Shown here piece after piece: positions 1 through 6,248 of a stretch of DNA of 6,516 nt. Below the pieces are notes generated by a model. The model was not told the DNA's origin. It was given only the letters and a program-made list of their open reading frames with translations, and made no database searches. The DNA is from Planctomycetota bacterium (GTDB lineage: Bacteria; Planctomycetota; SZUA-567), in NCBI GenBank assembly GCA_020861125.1, contig JAJBSZ010000147.1, forward strand, positions 1-6,516, written 5' to 3'. Numbering within the stretch: the stretch's first letter is position 1; each line of letters starts with the position of its first letter. A program made the translations under genes and the position numbers.

Positions 1-589
1 CGTTGAAGGACCCGGTCGGCGCATTGATCGCCGCCCGCTCCGACGCGTTGACGGTGAAGGTCTCGGCGTCGATGGAGCAGTGGGTCGTCTCCAGCGTGAT
101 GCTCTCCGGCGCCACGAGGCGGATGACGTTCTCTTGCGTCATCTCCAGGTACACCGTTGGCGCACGATTCAGAAAGCCGCCGATATAAAAACCGTCGGAC
201 TGGTCGAAGGTCCGGTAGGAGCCGGGCCGGACCGGTTCCTTCTGCTCCTGGGCGACCTGCGAGGAGTCCCGTTTCGTATAGATGGCGATGCCGATGTCGC
301 CGGGGACGGGGTCAATGACGACGGCGGCCACACCGCCCTGTAGCCGTGAATACGGGAGCCGGAACATGTTCACCGGTTCGATGCGCTGGTTGAAGGAATC
401 CACCTGGCAGACGAGTGGCTTCACCGTCACCCAGCCGGTCGCCGCGGCGCTGCCGCCGGCCTGGACGTCGGTGACCAGCACGACGTCGGCCGTGCAGACG
501 TTGCGGAGCAGATGATTCTTGATCATCAGGGAGATCGCGTTGTACTCCGAGTTGCCAGAGAATTTCGTCCGGTTGTCTTTTACGCTCAT
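1..589 (-). CDS. Baseplate spike protein, Gp138/gpV-like N-terminus (partial, runs off left edge)
   Basis: Reading left from the ATG at 589-587, the frame stays open for 196 codons to the window edge, so the C-terminus is missing. The protein begins MSVKDNRTKF. Residues about 30-140 look like the OB-fold domain of Gp138/gpV-type central spike proteins: a hydrophobic strand (VVLVTDVQA), a conserved segment with PVNMFRLPYSRLQGG, then VVIDPVPGDIGIAIYTKRD, which is the typical 'PGDIG' core of these proteins. Residues 180-196 (AAINAPTGSFN) look like the start of the beta-helical or trimeric spike stalk. In the particle it would sit under the hub and pierce the outer membrane. The start overlaps the hub stop codon in an ATGA arrangement, indicating translational coupling. 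The family assignment is by recognition of the pattern, not by search. Confidence 0.85.
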   Translation of the reverse strand, partial: MSVKDNRTKFSGNSEYNAISLMIKNHLLRNVCTADVVLVTDVQAGGSAAATGWVTVKPLVCQVDSFNQRIEPVNMFRLPYSRLQGGVAAVVIDPVPGDIGIAIYTKRDSSQVAQEQKEPVRPGSYRTFDQSDGFYIGGFLNRAPTVYLEMTQENVIRLVAPESITLETTHCSIDAETFTVNASERAAINAPTGSFN

Positions 590-1437
590 GATAGCTTGGT
601 CGCCTCCACTTCGGTAACCCACGTGCCAGCGGCGTTCGAACCACCCAGGCTTTGCGTGCTCAGGGTGTGTTTCATGCTGGTTACCTGCCATTCGCCAGAC
701 GCCTTGGGAACGATGCTCTCCACCTTCACCATGCCACAGAGAAGGATGTCCGGGCGGTAGAGGGTCGTGAATTTGATGCCCTTGCTGGTGAAATCCGGAT
801 AGTTTATCAATCCATTTTCCCTGGAGATGAGCGGAATCGGCCCGTCCCGCTTTTCGTCCTTTCCCAAAATAATGATGGTGCCGTCGTCGACGATGGCGGT
901 GACTCCGACGTCTTCGCAGGTCTTCGTGATTTTGTCGATTGGCGATCCACTGACGACGGTACCCGCCGCTACCGGGAGGTTGAGTTTCATGCCCAAAAAA
1001 TTGTACCCGGCCTGGTTGGCCCATTTCTGACATAGGTCACACACGGCGGCGGGCTCTTGCTGGCTTTCCGGTGTGCCGATGATGCGGGCGGGAAAAAACC
1101 CGGCGGAGGCATCGATTTGCAAGACCGGATCGGGCGCCAGGTTGAAGTTCGCAAACGAGGAGGCCACCTCTCCCATAAACACGACGTTCATCGAGCCGCC
1201 TTCTTCGCCCGCCAACAAGGTGATGCGGTTTTCCTCGAACTGCTGGGCCTCGAACGAGACGGTCGTAAAAGCCTCCAAGTCCTGCATCGAGCAGCCGAAG
1301 ATGTTCACCTTCGCCGTCGGAAGCTGCGGCGGCCCCGGCTTCGTCACCGTCGCGGAGATTCCCAAACCGGTGATCGTCTTCGAAGCCGTGACGAACTCCA
1401 GCTGAGCGGCAAGGATTTTCCTGGTGAAGCTAGGCAT
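586..1437 (-). CDS. Baseplate hub protein (gp27/gpD-like)
   Basis: A 283-residue protein, complete. It matches the small hub proteins of DUF3383-type contractile tails, which form the trimeric ring joining tube to spike and have a gp27/VgrG-like fold. Supporting features are an N-terminal beta-rich domain (MPSFTRKILAAQLEF, then GLGISATV and AKVNIFGCSMQDLEAF), a middle region with CDLCQKWANQAGYNF followed by an alpha/beta stretch (about residues 165-195, ending IVDDGTIIILGKDEK), and the conserved run PLISRENGLINYPDFTSKGI near residue 210, characteristic of this family ('GL..YP.FT..GI'). The C-terminus contains GEWQVTSMKHTLSTQ, the usual final beta strands. Its start overlaps the end of the plug gene by 8 bases and its stop overlaps the spike start, so it is tightly coupled. 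There is no strong Shine-Dalgarno sequence (GAGG lies 12 bases upstream), in keeping with coupling. Confidence 0.87.
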   Translation of the reverse strand: MPSFTRKILAAQLEFVTASKTITGLGISATVTKPGPPQLPTAKVNIFGCSMQDLEAFTTVSFEAQQFEENRITLLAGEEGGSMNVVFMGEVASSFANFNLAPDPVLQIDASAGFFPARIIGTPESQQEPAAVCDLCQKWANQAGYNFLGMKLNLPVAAGTVVSGSPIDKITKTCEDVGVTAIVDDGTIIILGKDEKRDGPIPLISRENGLINYPDFTSKGIKFTTLYRPDILLCGMVKVESIVPKASGEWQVTSMKHTLSTQSLGGSNAAGTWVTEVEATKLS

Positions 1438-1759
1438 TGGCGTTCAGGTCCTCGGGCAGCGCCTGCCCGTCCGATGCGAAAAACAGCCGGTAGCGATCGC
1501 CCAACAGTTCCCACTGCGGCGCCGACTGGCCGAGGGTGTCCACGAAGAACAGGCCGCCGAGAAAATTGGGAGTGGGGCTTTGGGTAACTTCCGCTCCGTG
1601 CAGGCAGACGGCGCCCTGGCAGACCTGCCCGGCCTCGGTCTCGAGGTCGAGAAACAGACGGGCGCCCTTTTGCCGCAGGGCGATGGTACAGTGCTGCCCG
1701 TCCAGGACGGCCTGAAACCGCTGGGCCGGCAGTCGGGAGAGTGCAATTTCCTGAATCAT
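1430..1759 (-). CDS. Baseplate plug protein (DUF6983-like)
   Basis: A 109-residue protein beginning MIQEIALSRLPAQRFQ. It resembles the small baseplate plug family found beside hub and Dit-like genes in contractile tails. Recognisable marks are the N-terminal 'I.L...PAQ.F...L.GQ.C.I.L.QK' pattern, LFLDLE, then a conserved C-terminal block with GGLFFVDTLGQSAPQW and LLGDRYRLFF, which corresponds to the family's 'L.FVDT.G...P...GLG.RY.L.Y'. The role, known from homologous structures, is a small beta-sandwich protein that fills or seals the baseplate interior. The frame is open further upstream, and two other ATG codons lie at 1783 and 1771. I chose 1759 because GGGGA sits five bases before it and because family members begin at this point. 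A 62-base gap separates it from the Dit-like gene. The end overlaps the hub start by 8 bases. Confidence 0.8.
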   Translation of the reverse strand: MIQEIALSRLPAQRFQAVLDGQHCTIALRQKGARLFLDLETEAGQVCQGAVCLHGAEVTQSPTPNFLGGLFFVDTLGQSAPQWELLGDRYRLFFASDGQALPEDLNANA

Positions 1760-1771
1760 TCGTGTCCCCAT

Positions 1772-1802
1772 GCCATGGCGCATGAAAAAGGCGGGCCATG
1801 GC
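1772..1802. repeat. Paired 8-base palindromes GCCATGGC in the Dit-plug gap
   Basis: Two copies of GCCATGGC (1772-1779 and 1795-1802) lie in the 62-base gap between the Dit-like and plug genes. Because each copy is itself palindromic, they can pair with one another as an 8-bp stem with a 15-base loop, ending 12 bases before the plug start codon. The structure could affect translation of the plug gene, or be chance. No function is shown. Confidence 0.4.
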
Positions 1803-1821
1803 CTACCTTCCGCTGGTATCG

Positions 1822-2268
1822 CTACCTGGTTCCCGTGTCGACCGTGTCGCAGCTGGTCGGGTTTTGACAGTTGCCGGCGCTGTACCGGGTGGTGCCGCCC
1901 GCGTCCACCTGACGGATTTCCACCAACTCCAGATTCACGACCAGCGGCCCGGTCTCGGCCGAACACAGGTAGCTGTACTTCTGGACATTGAGTGAATCGT
2001 AATAGGCTTCCGGCGTTTCGAGCTGGACCAAATCCAGGCTGTTTTTCAGCCGCCGCAGGGCGGACAGAGCGCTCTGCCGCACGCTGTCGTCGCCCTGCAC
2101 GGCCAGGGTGACCTTGATCGTCAGGGGGGCGTCTGTCTTGTTGTAGTTGGCGAAGCTGCCCTTTTCGATCTTCCCGGACACCACGCTGGAACTGTCGGTG
2201 ACATCGAAATTGAGCATCGAGGTAAACTCTACCGTCTCGCTTCCGCCAGTCAGTCTCCAGGGCATCAT
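1822..2268 (-). CDS. Dit-like baseplate / distal tail protein
   Basis: A 148-residue protein that fits the Dit-like N-terminal domain family found after the tape measure gene in contractile tails. The visible pattern is an N-terminal beta segment (FTSMLNFDVTDSSSVVSGKI), a conserved stretch PLTIKVTLAVQG in place of the usual 'P..L.L...', a helix SALSALRRLKNSLDLVQLETPEAYYDSLNV, and a last strand VVNLELVEIRQV. In the tail it would form the ring joining the tube end to the hub. The last 25 residues are a polar tail with two cysteines (134 and 140) that I do not recognise. Two ATG codons are adjacent (2268 and 2265). The first overlaps the tape measure stop as ATGA, and GAGG lies four to seven bases upstream, so either may be used and coupling with the tape measure gene is likely. 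Confidence 0.75.
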   Translation of the reverse strand: MMPWRLTGGSETVEFTSMLNFDVTDSSSVVSGKIEKGSFANYNKTDAPLTIKVTLAVQGDDSVRQSALSALRRLKNSLDLVQLETPEAYYDSLNVQKYSYLCSAETGPLVVNLELVEIRQVDAGGTTRYSAGNCQNPTSCDTVDTGTR

Positions 2269-3359
2269 TCCACCTCGTTTACATAGCCGGCCTGAACCGC
2301 GATGACATCCCGCAGCTCTTCGCCCAAGGCACTGGCAACCTCGTGGCCACTCTGGGCCGCGGTGTGGACGGTTATATTCTGGATATCGACGGTGGTGTTG
2401 CGGACGACGCCGCGCCAGGAATCCACGGCCGTGCCCAGGAGAACCGCCGTCCCGGCGTCCGCTCCGTAGTCAAAGGGCCGGATGAGCGCGTCGTAGATCC
2501 AGTCGGAAGCGGCCTCGACAGAATTTTCGCCCAGGACCGCATTGACGCCCCGGTTGAACCCGCTGGACAAGGCGTTGGCCGCCGTCCCAATAATCTCCGC
2601 GGAACCCGCAGCTACCCCATTGTCGTAGGGACGGACGACGACATCATGGATCGTGTCGAAGACGGCCGCGGCGGAACCTTCGCCGAAAGCGGCATCGACA
2701 CCCCGGTTGAAGGTTCTGGAGAGGACGTTCTCTTCTTTGAGCTCCTGCCACAAACTATCCGCCTTGGTGGCGATGGTGGTGGCGACGGCCTTGGCTCTGT
2801 TGATAACAGCGTCGAAGAACAGGAGGATATTGGCCCAAACCATCGCATTGACTTTGCGCAGGACCGCGAAGGTTTCAGGGATGTTTTCTTCCAGAAAGTT
2901 GCCGATATCCAGCGTGACCGAATCTTCGCCGTTGAGTCCTTTATAAATATCACCGGCGGCGAGAATGCCAGCGGTGCCAATGACAAACGCCCCGAGGGTG
3001 GTCGGCGTAAGCGCTTTTTTCACGAGGCTGACGAGAAGAGGCTGTATGGCATCGGATACCATCGATGTCACGGCGTCGCCCAAGGCGTTGCCCGCAAGGT
3101 CCACGCCGATTTCGCCAACCCGGGAAAGGAGCGATGGCGCCGCCTCCATGCCGCCGGGCAACGACTGGAAGGACGACGCCATTTCCCGCGCCTGGCTCAC
3201 CGCATATTCGGTGAGCTCGACCACCGGTTCGAGAAGGTCCACGGTCCGGGCGGCGAAGTTTTCTATCGCCTGTTCGAGCTGCCGCAACCCTTCGGTAGCG
3301 GCACTGGCGTCGAACCCGACAGTCAGCGTCACGGACTCAGTAATTGTTCCGGCGGACAT
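2265..3359 (-). CDS. Short tape measure protein (tail length tape measure)
   Basis: A 364-residue protein starting MSAGTITESVTLTVGFD. It is assigned as tape measure from its place between the chaperones and the Dit-like gene and from its composition: helical, alanine-rich, with coiled-coil-like stretches (residues about 20-65), and two hydrophobic segments (about 120-135 with FVIGTAGILAAG, and about 170-185 with VWANILLFF). Tape measures line the tube lumen and set tail length. Residues 217-266 and 267-316 are two tandem, ungapped 50-residue repeats, each beginning FNRGV and containing RP(Y/F)D.G...G. An in-frame GTG at 3383 would add eight residues. I prefer 3359 because GGAGGAG ends seven bases before it. 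The start overlaps the preceding chaperone frame by 23 bases. At about 0.15 nm per residue this would specify a short tail of roughly 55 nm. It is small for the family. Confidence 0.75.
   Translation of the reverse strand: MSAGTITESVTLTVGFDASAATEGLRQLEQAIENFAARTVDLLEPVVELTEYAVSQAREMASSFQSLPGGMEAAPSLLSRVGEIGVDLAGNALGDAVTSMVSDAIQPLLVSLVKKALTPTTLGAFVIGTAGILAAGDIYKGLNGEDSVTLDIGNFLEENIPETFAVLRKVNAMVWANILLFFDAVINRAKAVATTIATKADSLWQELKEENVLSRTFNRGVDAAFGEGSAAAVFDTIHDVVVRPYDNGVAAGSAEIIGTAANALSSGFNRGVNAVLGENSVEAASDWIYDALIRPFDYGADAGTAVLLGTAVDSWRGVVRNTTVDIQNITVHTAAQSGHEVASALGEELRDVIAVQAGYVNEVE
2412..2711 (-). repeat. Two tandem 50-codon repeats within the tape measure gene
   Basis: Codons at 2711-2562 and 2561-2412 encode two ungapped 50-residue units. 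Shared positions include the opening FNRGV, GE.S, D.I.D, RP.D, G, AG.A and GTA; about 23 of the first 48 positions are identical by eye. A 50-residue repeat in a tape measure would change tail length by a fixed step if duplicated or lost. Confidence 0.8.
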
Positions 3360-3519
3360 TGTTCCGCTCCTCCTCGTGCGCACTCCAGGTGTTATAGTTC
3401 CTGACGCCCAACGCCTCGGCCATATCGAGCGCGTCGTCGAGGCTGTAGACGGTACTGAGTTCGGCGATGGTCGCCAGCCGCTCCGTTACCAGGGTAGCGA
3501 AAAGCGGAGCGATGTTCAC
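3337..3519 (-). CDS. Second tail assembly chaperone / C-terminal part of frameshifted chaperone
   Basis: A 60-codon frame beginning with GTG (VNIAPLFATLVTERLATIAE) directly after the first chaperone. Its pattern, a short helix followed by 'LATIAELSTVYSLDDALDMAEAL', resembles the second tail chaperone frame of DUF3383-type tails ('L.T..EL...S..D.L..NE.L'). In lambda (G-GT) and P2 (E-E') the equivalent part is made by a -1 frameshift from the upstream chaperone. Here the frame is open without a stop from the A5G3 run at 3537-3544, so a -1 shift would give one 218-residue protein. Independent initiation at GTG has only weak support: AGG lies 13 bases upstream. It binds or organises the tape measure in known systems. 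Its end overlaps the tape measure start by 23 bases. Confidence 0.65.
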   Translation of the reverse strand: MNIAPLFATLVTERLATIAELSTVYSLDDALDMAEALGVRNYNTWSAHEEERNNVRRNNY

Positions 3520-3527
3520 CGTGTGCG

Positions 3528-3992
3528 CTAGGCCTGCCCTTTTTGCGGCCGCCCGGAATGCACCTTCATGGGGGTAGGCGACGCGCTTTCTGCCTCCGTT
3601 TTCTTCTCGCCGAAGAATTCGGGAAAATTTACCTCCACCGCCAACCCGTAGAGCTTGAAAACCGTCCTGACATCACTGACGTAGCCATCGATGTCCCCTC
3701 GGGTGCAGGCGATCTCCGACCCACCGTCGATGACGCGCGAACAGCAGGCGAGGAGCGCGTCGGCGAGTTCCTTAACATCGGCGAAGCTGACGCCGCCCAA
3801 CAAACCCAGTAATCCGCTGACACCGCCACCGTTCACGGCGCCGGTGATGGCGGCTACCCCGTTGGCGGAGCCGGCGACTGCCAGCAACGCCTTGGTGATG
3901 AAGTCATGGGCCTCCATCGCCGGCATCTGACGGATTTTGAATTTCAGCGGGGTGCTGCCATCCTGGAGGGTGACCACTTTTTCCCGACGCAT
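3528..3992 (-). CDS. Tail assembly chaperone
   Basis: A 154-residue protein, MRREKVVTLQDGSTPLKFKIRQMPAMEAHDFITKAL. It fits the tail assembly chaperones of myovirus-type tails: an N-terminal beta hairpin with 'F.IRQ.PA..A..W/FI.K', a central glycine-rich and hydrophobic stretch (about residues 45-70, GGGVSGLLGLLGGVSF), a helical core ending FKLYGLAVEVNFPEFFG ('LF.v...AL.VNF..FF'), and a disordered, proline-containing tail. Such proteins coat the tape measure before tube polymerisation and are absent from the finished tail. AAGGA lies eight bases before the ATG, and the tube stop is three bases upstream. The last codons carry the A_AAA_GGG run that could be a -1 frameshift site into the second chaperone frame. 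Confidence 0.8.
   Translation of the reverse strand: MRREKVVTLQDGSTPLKFKIRQMPAMEAHDFITKALLAVAGSANGVAAITGAVNGGGVSGLLGLLGGVSFADVKELADALLACCSRVIDGGSEIACTRGDIDGYVSDVRTVFKLYGLAVEVNFPEFFGEKKTEAESASPTPMKVHSGRPQKGQA
3537..3545 (-). promoter_or_regulatory. Candidate -1 ribosomal frameshift site (C AAAAA GGG)
   Basis: Near the end of the first chaperone the minus strand reads CCG CAA AAA GGG CAG GCC TAG. Slipping back one base at the AAA codon (A_AAA) continues as AGG GCA GGC CTA straight into the second chaperone frame with no stop. The lysyl tRNA can re-pair perfectly; the following GGG codon would re-pair as AGG, so the heptamer A_AAA_GGG is not a canonical X_XXY_YYZ site. I see no clear downstream pseudoknot. 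Confidence 0.45.
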
Positions 3993-3995
3993 AGG

Positions 3996-4427
3996 TTATA
4001 TCCTTGAAGAGTCCATCCGCTCGAAATGGAAAATCCAGCTGGTGGGGCCGAGAACCTGCGACACCGCGGCAAAGGGCGTGCCCGAATGCAGGACGCCATT
4101 CTTCCAGTTGAAGGTATAGCCGATGCTCGGGGCGGTCACCACGAGACCGCACTGGTAGATGGTCCGGTTGGCGCGCATCATTTCCCAGATGTTGGCCATC
4201 CACCGGAAGCTCGGGCTGGATGCCTCGAGGTTGATGGTGACGATCTGGATTCTCGGCACGAAGCCGGCGGCCATGAAGCCGTCCACGCCAATGCGCGTCT
4301 CAGCGATCTGCAGTTGGGTGAGGGAAATCGCCGCGTCCGCCGACCATTGCTGGATGGTCACGCCGGCCGGGTAGAGGTCCTCCACCGTCAGAACGGCGGT
4401 GGCGTTGGCGCTGGTGATGTCAAGGGG
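3996..4427 (-). pseudogene. Tail tube protein, start missing
   Basis: About 144 codons, from PLDITSANATAVLTVEDLYP to the TAA at 3998-3996, look like a contractile-tail tube protein of the type found after DUF3383 sheaths. Key parts are ISLTQLQIAETRIGVDGFMAAGF ('aETR.GvDG...aG..P'), VTINLEASSPSFRWM ('itL.a.SPS'), the helix IWEMMRANRTIYQ, VTAPSIGYTFNWKNGVLHSG and LGPTSWIFHFERMD at the end. Such proteins stack into the rigid inner tube. The frame has no usable ATG, GTG or TTG near the homology start; it runs upstream into out-of-frame sheath sequence. The nearest internal GTG, at 4385, would remove the first strand and has no Shine-Dalgarno sequence. Most of the mature protein seems present, so only the start codon and a few residues appear lost. 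The stop is three bases before the chaperone start. It could be expressed only as a frameshifted fusion to the truncated sheath. Confidence 0.75.
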
Positions 4428-5482
4428 TTGTACCCCTTGTTCGTGAGCACTTCCGCTTCGGCGCGGCTGGTGACGAACGCCTCCAGCCCCGGGCCGGTCT
4501 TGAAGGCCAGGGTGATGGTTCCGTTGGTACGCAACCAGGAGATGCTGGCGATGGCGCCCATGAGGCAGGCGGCATGGCGGAGGTGGCCGTAGACGACGCC
4601 CGCCGTATTGTTCTCGCCCAAGGCCTTGAGGACGGTGTTGGGGTCGGCCGTGGAATCCTGCGCCACGGCGGTCGCCTGGGTGGTGTAGGGCACGTACTGG
4701 TAGCCGTAATTCGTCGCGTTCCAGGCGGTGTACTCCTTCATCTCCTCGATGTCGGCTTCCCACATGGTGGTGAAGGTCACCCAGTTGCGGGTCTTGTCGG
4801 TGATGGCGGCCATCTGTTCCTGAACGCTCAGGGCAGCCGATCCCTTTGACTGAACCGCGCCCTGCTCCTCCGTAAAGGCCATCAGCGTCGCCAGTCCGGT
4901 TCCGGTGGCGCCGTCCTGGGGGAAGTCCACGCTCGAAGCGGCTCCGATGGTCGGGCTCTCCAGGGTGAACGCACCGAGAACGCTGGAGTAGGTGCAGGTG
5001 ACGGCCGGCCCGGAATCATCGCCGCCGTTTTTGGCGATGGCCTCGGCCAGCAGGGCGCCGACATCGGAGAAGGACGTCGCCGAGGAAAAGTCGACGCCGG
5101 TGACCGAATAGGTGACGCCGTCGATGGCGACGGTGATGCTGCCGTCCCGGACCGACCGGTACGTCGCCAGCGCGTTGGTATTGCGCCCGCTGCGGACCCA
5201 GGACGGGATGATGTCGTCAATGCGGCGGGCGAACAGGATGGCGCGGGGCGCGGTGGCTTTGTTGACGTACCCGGCGAAGTAGGTTTGCGCTACCGCGTAC
5301 TCGTCCGACCCGATGCCGAAGTAGTCGCCCACGGATTCGACGCTGCCAAAGGCGATGATCTCGGAAGTGGCCGAAATCAGCTCGTTCTTCGAAAAGAACA
5401 AGCCGTTGAATTCGAGCTGCCCACCGGAGCTGGAGATGACGCGTGGCTGGACATCGACGATGAAACTTGCTGGAATAGGCAT
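4388..5482 (-). CDS. Tail sheath protein, DUF3383 type, C-terminally truncated
   Basis: A 364-residue frame starting MPIPASFIVDVQPRVISSSG, the typical opening of DUF3383 sheath proteins ('P.s.iV.V.PrV...gg..lefNGL'). Later family marks are NGLFFSKNEL, GSVESVGDYFGIGSDEYAVAQTYFAGY, a 50- to 60-residue beta domain with ITVAIDGVTYSVTG, the NWVTFTTMWEAD stretch near 240, YQYVPYTTQ, and ISWLRTNGTITLAFKTGPGL near 325. The sheath polymerises around the tube and contracts to drive injection. In relatives NKGYN (348-352) is followed by about 130-160 more residues that complete the core and its inter-subunit arm (recalled from the family, not computed). Here the next residues, PLTSPAPTPPPF, are out-of-frame tube sequence ending in TGA. 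The remaining protein would probably be unable to polymerise. The start is three bases after the terminator gene, with GAGGAG nine bases upstream. Confidence 0.85.
   Translation of the reverse strand: MPIPASFIVDVQPRVISSSGGQLEFNGLFFSKNELISATSEIIAFGSVESVGDYFGIGSDEYAVAQTYFAGYVNKATAPRAILFARRIDDIIPSWVRSGRNTNALATYRSVRDGSITVAIDGVTYSVTGVDFSSATSFSDVGALLAEAIAKNGGDDSGPAVTCTYSSVLGAFTLESPTIGAASSVDFPQDGATGTGLATLMAFTEEQGAVQSKGSAALSVQEQMAAITDKTRNWVTFTTMWEADIEEMKEYTAWNATNYGYQYVPYTTQATAVAQDSTADPNTVLKALGENNTAGVVYGHLRHAACLMGAIASISWLRTNGTITLAFKTGPGLEAFVTSRAEAEVLTNKGYNPLTSPAPTPPPF
4421..4439. repeat. Perfect hairpin at the sheath-tube junction
   Basis: The plus strand reads CAAGGGGT-tgt-ACCCCTTG, an 8-bp perfect inverted repeat with a 3-base loop. 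It coincides with the point where sheath homology stops (codons for NKGYN, one arm) and tube homology begins (PLDI, other arm). It has no T-tract on either strand, so it is not an ordinary terminator. Most simply, it was created when two separated complementary 7- or 8-base stretches were brought together by a deletion. Confidence 0.7.
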
Positions 5483-5485
5483 TCT

Positions 5486-6076
5486 TTACGTCTCCTCTTT
5501 CGGCGGGTAAAAAGCGTCGACGTCCTCGATGCGGTCGATTTTGACGTCGTTGAACCAGGCGCTGCCGACGTCCACGCCGGCCCAATATTCACAGGTGAAA
5601 TCAAGCGCGTACCGGCGGACGGTTTGACTGACGCCGTCAACGTCCGGCATTTCCCGAATGGCGGAACAGTACTGGGCGGTAATGCCGTACCGCTGGAAAA
5701 ACGAAACGCCAACAAAGGATCGAAAACAGGTCTCGAGGGAATAGGACCGCTGGCGAGCCACATCGGTCTCGGAGCACACTTCGACCTGCACCGTCACCTC
5801 GTACATGGTGCGGAGCGAGTAGCGCTCTGGTTCGTCATCCGCCACGTTGGCGCCGGGCATTTCGTCGACGGTCGCGCCGCGTCGGGTCGTCCCGAGTATG
5901 GTGATCACCGCGAATTCATTGAAATCCGGCGGCGATGCCGACCAGTCCTGCCAGCCACGAAATACGTTTTCCGCCGGAAAGGCGGGAAGGCCGTAGGCGG
6001 CGATAAACGCCTGGAACGCCCCGTACACATCGGGTGCGGCACTGTAGCCCAGCGGCGTATAGAACGGCGTCAGCAT
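5486..6076 (-). CDS. Neck / tail terminator protein (gp12-like)
   Basis: A 196-residue protein, MLTPFYTPLGYSAAPDVYGAF. It is the first gene of the module, just before the sheath, where the phage neck terminator is found in DUF3383-type tails. Supporting features are the N-terminal helix (DVYGAFQAFIAAYGLP), the motif ENVFRGWQDWSASP, EFAVITILGTTRRG, the core TMYEVTVQVEVCSETDVARQRSYSLETCFRS ('vqvD.cs....A..Ra..l....R'), VSFFQRYGITAQYCSAIREMP, and a final beta strand followed by WFNDVKIDRIEDVDAFYPPKEE. Such proteins cap the finished tube and dock it to the head. GAGG lies eight bases before the ATG. The family call rests on pattern and position and is less secure than that of the sheath. Confidence 0.72.
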   Translation of the reverse strand: MLTPFYTPLGYSAAPDVYGAFQAFIAAYGLPAFPAENVFRGWQDWSASPPDFNEFAVITILGTTRRGATVDEMPGANVADDEPERYSLRTMYEVTVQVEVCSETDVARQRSYSLETCFRSFVGVSFFQRYGITAQYCSAIREMPDVDGVSQTVRRYALDFTCEYWAGVDVGSAWFNDVKIDRIEDVDAFYPPKEET

Positions 6077-6111
6077 CTCTTCATCCTCGTGCCCGCCTCC
6101 TCACGACAGAA

Positions 6112-6147
6112 CCCGACCGGTCGTCGGGCGAGCGAGTTCCCGACGGG
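6112..6147 (-). promoter_or_regulatory. Competing hairpins in the leader of the tail operon
   Basis: In the leftward transcript, segment 1 (6145-6139), segment 2 (6128-6122) and segment 3 (6117-6112) read CGTCGGG, CCCGACG and GTCGGG. Segment 2 can pair with segment 1 (7 bp, 10-base loop) or with segment 3 (6 bp, 5-base loop), not both. The 2:3 hairpin is followed by a weak TTCT. This is an attenuator-like layout 36 bases before the first tail gene, but the region is GC-rich and it may be chance. Confidence 0.3.
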
Positions 6148-6248
6148 ACATCCAGGTGGTGGACGGCCTACCATCGACGGGTCCGTGCGTTCCCCGGCAC
6201 GACCCTCGAGCGCCACCCCAACCCTCCCAAGAGCGGCCAGAGCGAAAC

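Noticed and set aside
2343..3404. Long plus-strand frame (353 codons) opposite the tape measure gene
   Set aside because: It is the antisense shadow of a well-supported gene, with no ribosome binding site logic and no recognisable protein pattern.
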